Source: Mesocentrotus franciscanus
Lineage: Eukaryota > Echinodermata > Echinoidea > Camarodonta > Strongylocentrotidae
Length of the DNA: 64,000 bases
Reading direction: 5' to 3'
Assembly (NCBI GenBank): GCA_037976565.1
Contig: CP137680.1
Coordinates: 558,001-622,000 of the forward strand
Each line of letters starts with the position of its first letter. Within the stretch, counting starts at the first letter, position 1. The position numbers were made by a program, and so were the translations under genes. Below the pieces are notes generated by a model. It saw only the letters and a program-made list of their open reading frames with translations, was not told the DNA's origin and did no database searches. Of the stretch, positions 18,696 through 30,600 are shown piece after piece.

Positions 18696-21600
18696 TCAAG
18701 TAATACCATTCTGCATGAGCTGGTTCCATATCTTCTGTGGATCACTGCTGAGTTTAGGCAATGCAGATGCCAGATTACCAATCTCACTGAGTGGATCCTA
18801 CATGAAAAGAAAAGGAAAGATTAGGCAAGGTTGAAAGGAAAACAAAATTAAATCAGAGCATTTCATGTGAAGGATAAAGATGGATGACCTTCTCCCATCC
18901 TTGTTTGATCAGATTTATTTAAACCCATTATACAAGACACACAACCAACTAAAAGAAATATGAAATTCATATAAATAATACTATGACAGATTTCCAATCG
19001 ACTTACATGTTTAGAACTTAAAGTACAAGTCCACTCCAAAAATAACTTACTTTCAATAGAAGCAGAAAAATCAGACAAACCAATCAAAAAAAGTTTGAGC
19101 AAAATCGGATAACTAATAAGAAAGTCATGAATTTTTGAAAAAGTATGTAAAACTATGGAACAATGGAAATCACTACACAAATAGCCAATTTGGTTATCAG
19201 TTTGTGACGTCATGTCCTCACTATTTATCAATTGCTTTATATAGTTTAATCCCATTAATTTCCTTTTTTATCCCCCAAAACTTGATTTCTCCATGCCTTT
19301 GCCCAGGTTATATGATTTGTATCATATTACGTGCATGACATTTCACAAAATCTTTTATGAACTTTGAAGAATTGATACTATTTTCTGAATATTGTATATT
19401 CATAATTATTGATTTTTATATAATAGTTTATCAAAATTCACATTTTTCATGACTTAACTGGAAAAAAAATTACTCTATTTTAGTGCATCCACACAAAAAC
19501 ATATTACTATTGTCAGATTTAAATACTGAAAATTATTATGGTCTGACGATAAATCTGACATATTGGCGACCACGAAGGGACTATTTTTGTCTATTTGATA
19601 GGTTAGGTTATAATGATTAGATTGTTATCATTGGTTAATATGTCTTGTGATTGTTTTTGTGTAATAATGAAAACTTGATCTTTTCTCCAGTTTACAGTGT
19701 TTGTAGGTTCAAGACTGTTCGGACGGTGGTGCAAGTGCAGGTCGGGGCAGGAGGCTTTCACGTGCCTGTGCCAGAGCTGAGGGCGTGGTGACGTATGCGC
19801 TGCATAAATTGTCTGCATTTGGCAGGTTTGTAAATTTACCTTGGTGTGGCCTGCAGTATGGAGAGAGATAAGTTTATTACACAAGGGAAAGAGTTTAATT
19901 TGGAGGGAAGGAATTGAGAACGTATGTTGATGAGTGTGTGCGTGAAGCTAGAGATGAACGAGCGGCAGCAAGGAGTGCTGAGACTGAAATAATAGCTCAA
20001 CAGATTAGACTAGAGGAACTAAGGAAAACTAATGGGACGGGACCTAGTTCACAGTCGGGGCACCCACGTAGTAGGCCCAGTATTCCTCCTCTTCCAGTTT
20101 TCCAAGAAGGAAAGGATGATATTGACAGTTATTTGTCTAGGTTTGAGAGACATGCCGTAACTGTAGGGTGGGATAAGTCGGATTGGGCACTCGCAATTTG
20201 TGCTTTGATGTCGGGTAAGGCTTTGGATATTATTTCAAGGCTTACAGTTTCCCAGGTTAAGGATTATGACATAGTTAAATCCTCACTTCTAAAAGGATAT
20301 GATCTTACGGAAGAAGGGTATAGGACTAAGTTTAGGTATGCTAAACTCCATCAGGGGGAAACCTACGTTCAATATGCCCATAGAATTGAGAAATACTTAG
20401 ATCGATGGATTGATCTTAGCTCTTATGATGACAGTGTTGAAGGTCTGAAGAGCCTGCTCATCCAGGAACAGATATTTAATACAAGCAGTAAGGAATGCCT
20501 GATGTTCGTTAAGGAACGTCATCCTGGAAAGCTTACAGAAGTATTAACTCTAGCTGATCAATATCATGATGCTCATACAGATTTGAGGGTAAGAAGGGTG
20601 AAAGCCCAGCAGTCCAGTTCTAACAGTTCAAATAATACTAAGAGTCCAAACAGTTCTACTAGTTCAAGTAGTGATAAAAGATCAAGTAGGTCTGAGAATC
20701 CAACCAACTCTAATCTTTCGAACAAGAAATGTTACACTTGTAATAAGTTTGGACATCTTTCTTTCAATTGCCCAAGTGGAAAGAAAGGTCGACGTGAGAT
20801 GGGATCAAGTCTCGTCAAAGGCAGGTCAGCAGATGATACATCAGCCAGACATGATGCTGCAGCAGGACCTACTGACTCCAGAGAGACAGCTCATCCGGAT
20901 GACTCGAAGGGTTTGAGTCTCATCGTGAGAGAAAACCTCACCGAAGATGGAACCGGAGTGAAGCTAGCATCTGGCGACACCCTCCCGGTACTATCAGCAG
21001 CAGCGAGTGGTTCACCAGTGGAGATGCCAGTCAGCAAGGGAATGGTGAGCGGGAAGCTCGTGGATGTTCTACGTGACAGCGGTTGTACGACTGTCATTGT
21101 TCGGCAAGACTTGGTGTCGGAAGAGCAGTTCACTGGAGAACAGCGGACTTGCTTGCTCATTGATCGGACGATCAGAACCTTCCAAGTTGCAACGATCGAG
21201 CTAGATACTCCTTTCTTCACAGGTAAGGCAGAAGCTTTGTGTGTGCTAACACCCGTGTATGATATTGTACTAGGGAACATTTATGGAGCCCGGCAACCAG
21301 CTGACCCAGACCAAGACTGGAAGCCAAAAGATCATCAGGCCAACGCAGTAGAGACAAGAGGACAGAAGCGGAAGGCAGGACGTACGAGGCCTCCCCTTCA
21401 CGTACCTGATTCACTGAATGACATTGTGTCTGTGGATGATCTAATCCAGGCCCAGAAGGAGGACAATGCACTGGATGCTTCCAGGAAACTCGCTGAAAGT
21501 GGAGAAAAGAAGATAAGTAAGAGTGGAAATTCGTCTTACTTTCTCGTTAAGAAGGATGTACTCTATAGAGAATATATTGATGCAACCCCAGGGTCAGATG

Positions 21601-24600
21601 TACTCGTGCAAGTTGTGGTACCCACTAAATTCAGGAATCAAGTCTTGAAGCTTGCTCACGAATCTATTCTTGGTGGTCAGTTTGGAACTAAAAAGACCCG
21701 TGATAAGATTTTGACTCACTTTTTCTGGCCAGGTATGCATGCAGATATAGTGCGGTATTGTCGGTCATGTGGACCATGTCAGCGTACTTCGCCTAAGGGG
21801 AAGGTTACGAAGGTGCCTCTGGGATCAACCCCTCTCATCGATGAACCTTTTAGTCGTGTGGCGATGGACCTGGTTGGACCGATAGAACCTGCTACTAGCA
21901 AAGGTAATCGGTACATTCTTACCGTTGTAGACTATGCTACACGTTACCCAGAAGCTGTAGCACTTCGCAGGATTGATGCACAGACAGTTGCAGAGGCACT
22001 GATGGACATCTACTCCAGGGTGGGGATACCACGAGAGGTGTTGACAGACCGGGGCAGCCAATTCACATCAGAGCTGATGAAGGAAGTCAGTCGTCTATTC
22101 TCCATCCGTCAGATGACGACTACACCCTATCATCCGCTTGCAATGGGTTGGTTGAGCGTTTCAACGGTACCTTGAAGTCTATGCTCCGCAAGATGTGTGA
22201 AGAACGACCCAAGGACTGGGGTAGGTATTTGAACCCCCTCTTGTTTGCTTACAGAGAGTCAGTGCAGGAGAGCACGGGATTCTCACCCTTTGAACTCCTG
22301 TTTAGGAGAGCAGTTCGAGGCCCTCTTGCTATCCTACGGGAGCTGTGGACTGGAGAGGTTGATGAACCGGATACCAGACTACATATCAGTATGTATTGGA
22401 TCTGAAAGACAGGCTGCAATTGACTTGTGAAGTTGCCCAACAGAATCTCAGCAAATCAGCAGAGAGGTACAGGAGACAGTACAATAAGAAAGCAAAGGAG
22501 AGAAAGTTTGAAGTTGATGATGAAGTCCTTCTTCTACTTCCGGTGACAACAACAAACTGTTGATGCACTGGAAAGGACCCTTCAAGGTGGTAAAGAAGAT
22601 AGGACAAATGGACTACAGAATTGATAAGGATGGAAAGATAAAAACCTTCCATGCAAATCTTCTGAAGAAGTACTACAGGAGAGAGGAGAGTGCAGGTGGG
22701 TTTGATGTTGCTGGTGTTTCTGTTGTGGATGATGGCTTGTCTGAGGAATGTAGCGAAGGAGAGAATGAAGATGTAAACCATTCTTCGAGAAAGGATATTC
22801 TTCATCTCCCCAATCTTACCCCAACAGAATCTCTCAAAGATGTGCAGATCAGTCCACATCTAGATGATAAGCAGCGTGAGGAGGTCAACTCTCTTTTACG
22901 GGAGTATGAAGAAGTTGTGACTGATATGCCGGGATTGACAAACTTAGGTAAGCATGACATTAAACTTGTCCATAAGGAACCCATTAAGAGAAAACCGTAC
23001 CCATTACCACATGCTTTGCGAGGTAAGGTGAAGGAGGAGGTTCAGAAGATGATAGATGTTGGCATAGTTGAATCCTCGTCTTCTCCTTATGCATCCCCGG
23101 TAGTGATGGTAAAGAAGAAAGATGGGACAATCAGGTTTTGTTGTGATTATCGTAAGTTAAATCAAGTTACCGTAACTGATGCAGAACCGATACCTGATCA
23201 GGAAGAAATATTTGCAAAACTTTCTAGGGCCAAGTATTTCACAAAGATTGATCTAACCAAAGGGTATTGGCAAGTACCCTTAACAGAGGAAGCCAAGGAA
23301 CTGACAGCATTTGTGACACCAGATGGTTTGTATCAATTTCGAAGCATGCCATTTGGGCTAGTTAATGCTCCGGCAAGCTTTAGTCGTATCATGAGGGTTT
23401 TGCTCCGTGGCTTGCATGGTGTAGACAATTTCATTGATGATATTTTGATCCATACAGTAAGTTTTGAGGAGCATTTAGATACCCTCCGTGAGGTGTTCGA
23501 GAGACTGAGGAGAGCAAACTTGACAGCGAGGCCTACCAAGTGCACTGTAGGATGTGTAAGTATCGAATTTCTTGGTCATCGAATAGGTCAAGGAGAGCTT
23601 CGACCAGTGCAAGACAAAGTCGATGCAGTTCAAGGAGCTGCGAGACCTAAGACAAAAAGCAACTTCGATCCTTTCTAGGTCTTGTGGGTTATTACAGACG
23701 GTTTGTTCCCAACTTCGCAGCATTAGCAGTACCACTGACTGACCGAACAAAGAAAGGAGAGCCACTTCTAGTGAAATGGGGAGATGCGGAAGAGGCAGCT
23801 TTCACTACCTTGAAAAAGAAACTTGCTAGTGAACCCATTCTCCATCTTCCGGACTTAGATCTTCCTTTCATCCTGAGGACTGATGCCTCAGATCATGGTC
23901 TCGGTGCAATTCTGCTACAAGAGACGGAAGGGAAGAAGTTCCCTATCGCCTACGCTAGTAGGAAACTTCTCCCAAGAGAGCAGCGCTACTGTGTTATGGA
24001 ACGTGAATGCTTAGCAGTAGTCTGGGGTGTTCAGAAGTTCGAACCATACCTCTACGGCAAGCATTTTGAACTAGAAACTGATCACCAGCCACTGCAGTGT
24101 ATCGCGAAATCAAAAGTCGCGAACTCAAGGATTCTGAGATGGGCTTTGGCGCTTCAACCGTACCAGTTTAGCATCACAGCTATCAAGGGCAGTGAAAACG
24201 TCGGTGCAGACTACTTAAGTAGGATACCAGATACCAGTAGTTGATTTCAAGTAAAGCAGGAACAGAAGGTTTTTTTTTAATAATTATTATTGATCTTTAT
24301 ATTTTCCTGTAAACAAATTTTCCTCGTATAGAATGAGAAAACCACTCTGAAATTTTCCTCGTATAGAATGAAAACCACTCTGAAATTTTTTCTGAAATTA
24401 TATAAATTTCTTGAAGGAAGGGAGATATGTCACAATGTGACTGGGATTTCTTTTAGACAGAGAATGTAATGGACAGGTGTTAGATGAATAGATGTTGTTG
24501 GTAGCAATTTATTAGGTCAACTAACTTGGGTCACTAACTTGGGTCTCTAGTAGAGCAGGTGTCTGTCTTTGTCTGTGTGTGGGGAAAGGATGAGGAGAAT

Positions 24601-27600
24601 GTTAATAGGAAAGTTTTGTATAGAGGATTCAGTAAAAGGAATACAAAGAATGTTAAGGAGGTTACTATTGAGAGAGTCAACGTGGATTAGAGATTTAGGG
24701 TAGTTTAATCAGATTGCACATGAGATCTCGAGAGGATCAGACCTTTCAGAATTTGGTCTGATTTGGGGAGTAAATGAGGGTGTTGGCCACGAAGGTAAAT
24801 GTTACAGCCACAGGCTATAAGCATGCTGTTGCTGGCATAGACTTTCCCTATACTATGGGACCAGGCAAGAACCAGGCAGCACAGGCCGACGTGGTAGAAG
24901 CCTCATCAGCCCTCGCCTCAACTTGAATCATCATTTGAACATCTGAACTGTAAGTTACAGAAATAAATGTATTACCTTATTTGTAATTATCTGGAAGGAA
25001 GGTTAATTTCATATATTTCATAAAGAGAAAGATATTTTCTATGTACTACGAGATAATGGATTTTTGTGTTGTTGAATAAGGATTTTTGTCTTGTTGAATA
25101 AGGAAGACTTAACCTTGATTATTTTGTTTGCTTAGAATATATGAAGTTTAAGAAATTGTATTGCACTGAAAAGTTATACATGTATAACTATATGTAAAGA
25201 CATAGGTGTTATTCTATAATTTCTAGGTGAAAGATACCGTACATGGTCATTTATAAATGTCGCCTATTTTAGTGGTTTATGTCAGTGAAGCTAAGCTCTA
25301 GAGATTGTAAATGATTGTTGTAAATTGTTAGGATTTACATCGCTATAGCTATCGTGTTTATTTTTGTAGATGGTTGGCTATTTGGTTTCCATTTAATTCT
25401 TTTAGGGACAAGCTGGGCTCGTAGCCATAACCCTAAGCACCATCAGTGAATGGACATGTGTTCGTAGTCGACACGCTCAGGCAACCTACTCGCGTCAAGT
25501 CGTTGAGTCAACGCCCAGTGCTGTCGTACACGGTCAGGCTTAGCAGGTCATGCATCATATCGCACCGGGTTACTACATACACCAGAGTATTTCGTTCCGC
25601 CTATTCAGAAACAGGAAGAGGTGGTATTTACGAACTCTAAATCGGGACTCTCTAACCCACAACAGTATACTTTTTATATAAAGACCGGGCTAGAGACGGT
25701 GGGTGATTAACTGTATGTTATACCTCGAAGGATGACCTGGTCATCAGGTAATCTATTTTCCTTTGGAAATATGGAGAATTATATTGTGATATAATTGAGT
25801 ACCGATAAGACGACATAAACAGTGATAGGATATACTCCTATCTAAGTTCACAGTGATTCTGAAACATTTTATTTTTGTCAACTATTTGCATGTTTAATTA
25901 TATTTAGCCGATGGCTCTTAAATAAACTGTTTGTACCCAATATTCTTACTCTTGAAATTGCTTGATTTTCTTGTGATACATACTCATTTCATCAGAACCT
26001 AATTTATCGTCAGACCATAATAATTTTCAGTATTTAAATCTGACAACTATCAATCTGATTTGGATGCTCATGTGAAGAAATAAGATTCTTAGGGGGAAAA
26101 TAGGAAATTTATATTATCAATGTAAAGAAAATAATTTGTGGATAGTGAGGACATGACGTCACAGACTCATGAACGAGTTGCTAATTTGTCTAGTGAAAGT
26201 ATTTCATGTCATTAAAAATTCATAACTTTCTTATTAGTTATCCGATTTTGCACAAACTTTTTTTGATTGGTTTGTCTGATTTTTCTGCTGCTATTGAAAG
26301 TAAGTTATTTTTGGAGTGGACTTGTACTTTTAAGTTTTTTTTATTCATGAATCAGTAACAGGCTAAATTTCAGTCCGATGTTGAATATAACAGACTATGA
26401 TTATATATCTCTCTATTTGGTTATAGTTTTATTATTATTTTTTAATATATTTCTTATTTGGATGGCAGGGGTGATTCAGTATAACAATATGATCTTGAAA
26501 TCTCACTGTACTGGTAATCCTTCTTCCTGGAATTGAGTTTAAAACGTTGTAGCATTGCAATGTCAACAATAAATTTGTAGGCTGTTTTACAATCAACGAT
26601 TCACAATAATTTAATCGTTCTTACATGGTTAACGATATGTTGTCTGTATCTCTCTTCTGTAAGTTGGTTGTACACATGCCTGTGTTTTGACCTCATGAAT
26701 TCTTTCTCAACCACTGACTCCTTCACCTTCCTATGATCAGATAAGACAAATATTGTACATTTCAATATAACAAGTTAATTAATATTGCAGTCTTACTCAT
26801 ATTAAATGATTTTGTAGTTTGTTACAACGTTCAGCCATTCTAGCAATTAATAAAAGTCAGTGTTCCTAATCAATAAAAGTTTTTGGAGCATCCTTGAAAA
26901 CTTTCCATGAACAAGGGAGTAAATCTTTGGAGATCATTTAATGGATGTGAAGCAGATGGATGCCAAGCAGATTCCAATTTTTTTTTAAAGCATTGTCAAT
27001 AGCCTCATCTTTGTTCTGGGTTAGTGGAGCATGTCTTGCAGTGTAATGTTGAGTGATGAGAGAGCAATATAGGTGGGAGCTTTGTCTTAGTGTCAACTGG
27101 TCAATTTGTCTAAGTTCTAAATTGGTTGCTTTCTCAGTCTGCCTCATTGGATTAAGAACTCAAACCATTGGAACTGCTTTCCTCCATTAGAATCAAACTT
27201 TTCTATTTCAAAATTTTGGCAAGAATCAGTCAAATGAATTTAGAGCAGCTATTAGGCAAAAACTATATACTATTATTTAATTAAATTTCTAAAACAGTAG
27301 GGTTGTTTATAAAGTCCATTAATGTTAGATTGATTATCACATGCATGCTTTAGCAGTCACAAATTGTAGATGCACTTTTCTATACATATTTATTGTTTAG
27401 ATGTTGCATTTAGCATGCAAATATATTATTTCCATCATACCTGCAACTTTCACACTGGTCAATCTCATGGAGTGGTGCTTGAGATGCCTGGAAAAGAATG
27501 GGAACATTATTTCTTAATTTAGTAAATCCAAATGGATATACAGAATGAACAAAATATTTGTACATTTGGCATGTGAACTTCAGTAAGTGTCAAATACTTT

Positions 27601-30600
27601 TTTTCCCCTGATGATTCCATGAATACCTCTTATTTATTTATTTATTTATTTATTTTGTTTTATTTACCCAGGGTAACCCCATCAGTGAGTAAACACTGTT
27701 ATACTCGGGGGCCCTGCAATAATACAACAGAAATTACAAACATATAAATGAATACAAAACAACAAATATTACAATTAATACAGTCAAACCTTGTTTAGTG
27801 ACCACCTGTATAGAAAGACCACCTGTCTACAAAGACCACATTTTTTGTTTCCCTTGAAAATGGTTTCTCATTGAAACATGTACTAAAGGAACCTGTACAT
27901 AGAGACCACCTGCCTATAAAGACCACTTTTTCTTGTCTTTCTTGGGTGGTCTTTATAGACAGGTTTCACTGTATATGTGTAGATATTTCACTTTACCCTT
28001 TTAATGCTGTGTAATAAGTTTTGGATCCTGAGCCTTTCCACTACTCCACACGGTATCAATGAAGAAGAGACTTGAGAACATCTGCTTTGCTTTGATCTCT
28101 TCTTGGCTTTTGTCTTGTCTGAGCTTCTTGGAGGCTTGACTAAAGCTAGAAAGAAATATACATGTAAAATCAAAATATACAATTAACAGTCAATTAACAT
28201 ACAATCCATGCTATGATTATGTATGGAGATTTGCTGGGTAGACCCTTGCTTATGGTATTATAACCAAAATGTTTTCTAAATATTTTGCAGTGAAATTCAA
28301 GGTTCTATTTGCTGGGTAATCTGATATTGGATTTGGATTTAGACCAACCTTTGTTTAAAAGACTACATCATGGAATATTGTACACACTAATTAAGGAGTT
28401 TTCATTTAAAAATTTGAGAATTATCTACACATTACCAGCTTCTGTTCATTCCCAAAACATGTTTTAAGCTCTCCTGTTAGGTATGAAAATTGTCTCTCTC
28501 TCTTTTAGAAACCATTCCTTATTGCAACGAACCATGCATTTCAATGAAAAATAGAGCGGTCATTATACATACCCTCTTTTCTTCTATGTAGTAGAGTAGC
28601 AAGTTGTATCTCAACAAACTTATTCATCTCTCCATCAAATTCTCCATGATCTCCTTCAGGTTTCACTTCACGGATCTCTTGCTTCTCTCTCCTCAGTGAT
28701 TGCAGCTTGGCTTTTAAGAAATGTTTCTCTGCATCCTCGTCATTCTCAGAATCATGTTCCTGTAACAAAGAGCATGATGTCATTCAATCAGCCCCTGAAT
28801 TTGTATTTATGGACCTTTTAATACAGAAAAATATTTTGATTAAAATCTAAAGAGTCCTGGAGGGAAAAATATGATCATTTTGAGGATTGTGTTCATCTTG
28901 GTGTATTATTACCCTAGTCTTTTACCCGATGTGTACAACATGTTGATGCATCTGCTATCAAAAGATCAGCCCAACAAAAATCATTTTAGTGTCACATTTA
29001 TCATAACATGGAGCATGAATGGCAAGAAATTACTCCTGAACAACAACAAAAACGGTAACAAAAAACAAACAAAAACAGAAAAGAAACTTACCAGAGCATT
29101 GCTTTCAGTGAGAGATACACTGTCATCTGATTCGAACTCACTGCTGTAGAGTGAAGATCTATCTCTTCTTCCACTATGGGATGTAGCTGTGTAGAATGGT
29201 TCTGATCTGTATCTGGAATCTGTGTGAAAAACAACAGTGCTTTCCAAATTGCAATTACCTATAGGTACATATTCAGTGGAATAACTTACAAAGAGTTATA
29301 CATAAAGGTTTTCACCTAATATATTCATTTTGAAATATACATAATAAATTGGAAGTAATTACAAATACAGACAGAACTACAGAACTAGATGGAACTTCGA
29401 CTGAACGCAGTCAAAAATGATGCCTCCGCCATAGAGCAATTTTACAAACCAAAATGGAAGCAATTTTTAAAATTCAAGTTTGATTGTAATCCATCTGTTG
29501 GTTCTTATGATAATGCGTTCACAAGCTATTTATAGGCATACATAATGAGCCCCATGACCTTTGACCTCACAACCCTAAAATCTAATCAGTTCATTGGCTC
29601 TGCAAGATACATATACATGTCTTGAGTTTGATGGTAATCTGTCTATCGGTTCTCACGATAATGCGATCACAAGCTTTTTTTTAAATACATAATTAGCCCC
29701 ACAGCTTTTGACCTTTGACCTCATGACCCTAAAATCTAATCAGTTCATTGGCTCTGCAAGATACATACATGACCCAAGTTTGGCGGTAATCCATCAATCT
29801 GTTCTTGAGATAACGCGATCACGAGCTATTTTTGCATACATAATGAGCCCTGTGACCTTTGACCTCATGACCCCAAAATCTAATCAGTTCATTGGCTCTG
29901 CAAGATACATACATGACCCAAGTTTGGCGGTAATCCATCAATCGGTTCTTGAGATAACGTGATCACGAGCTATTTTTGCATACATGAGTCCTGTGACCTT
30001 TGACCTTTGACCTCGTGACCCCAAAATCTAATCAGTTCATTGGCTCTGCAAGATACATACATGACCCAAGTTTGGCGGTAATCCATCAATCGGTTCTTGA
30101 GATAACGCGATCACGAGCTATTTTTGCATACATAATGAGCCCTGTGACCTTTGACCTTTGACCTCGTGACCCCAAAATCTAATCAGTTCATTGGCTCTGC
30201 AAGATACATACATGACCCAAGTTTGGCGGTAATCCATCAATCGGTTCTTGAGATAACGCGATCACGAACGGGACGTACGGACAACCAGAAAACATAATGC
30301 CTCCGGCTACTTTGTAGCGGAGGCATAAAAATAATGAATATTAGTGCATGTAAAGTTTTATCTTACAGACACTAAATGAAAAATGTCTACATTTATACAG
30401 AAGACAATTATGTATATTACAGCAAGAATATTTTTATTTTTAAACTGCAATGAAATCATGGGGGTTATGTGTCCAGATGCTTACCGTAATAAAAATAAAG
30501 CCGTCACTTTTTGCTTTGGATTAAACAAATAATATGCATCACATAGCGCTAATCATAATATTGCATGTAAACATCTATGAATTGCAGTTTGGAATTCAAC

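Larger units (their letters stand above)
17316..18718. repeat. Second copy of the 1.4 kb duplicated segment
   Basis: It starts at the base after the gap with the same sequence found at 15,395 and continues without a break into the complete terminal exon of the minus-strand gene (18,696-18,797). It differs from the first copy mainly in microsatellite and TTAGGG-repeat length, as expected for alleles. Confidence 0.9.
19554..26002 (+). mobile_element. Degenerate Gmr1-like LTR retroelement (integrase before reverse transcriptase)
   Basis: About 6.4 kb in the last intron of the minus-strand gene, in opposite orientation to it. Domain order is capsid with SCAN-like C-terminal part, CCHC zinc knuckle, aspartic protease (DSG), integrase zinc finger and core, integrase C-terminal region, reverse transcriptase, RNase H. 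Ty3/gypsy elements normally have integrase last. Integrase-first order with a gypsy-like reverse transcriptase defines the Gmr1-like group of deuterostomes. Several frameshifts make the copy inactive as given. A PBS-like TTGGCGACCACGAAGGG and a purine tract before TGTCACAATG are present. No 5' LTR copy was found. Confidence 0.85.

Noticed and set aside
28050..28140. Alternative frame of minus-strand exon 4 (FSQASKKLRQDKSQEE)
   Set aside because: Looks protein-like but hits a stop before the donor. The chosen frame alone keeps phase with both neighbouring exons.
29555..30260. Regular spaced repeats that might suggest a CRISPR-like array
   Set aside because: Units are about 150 bp with no unique spacers, in an animal genome, and recur as a dispersed element at 53.7 kb.
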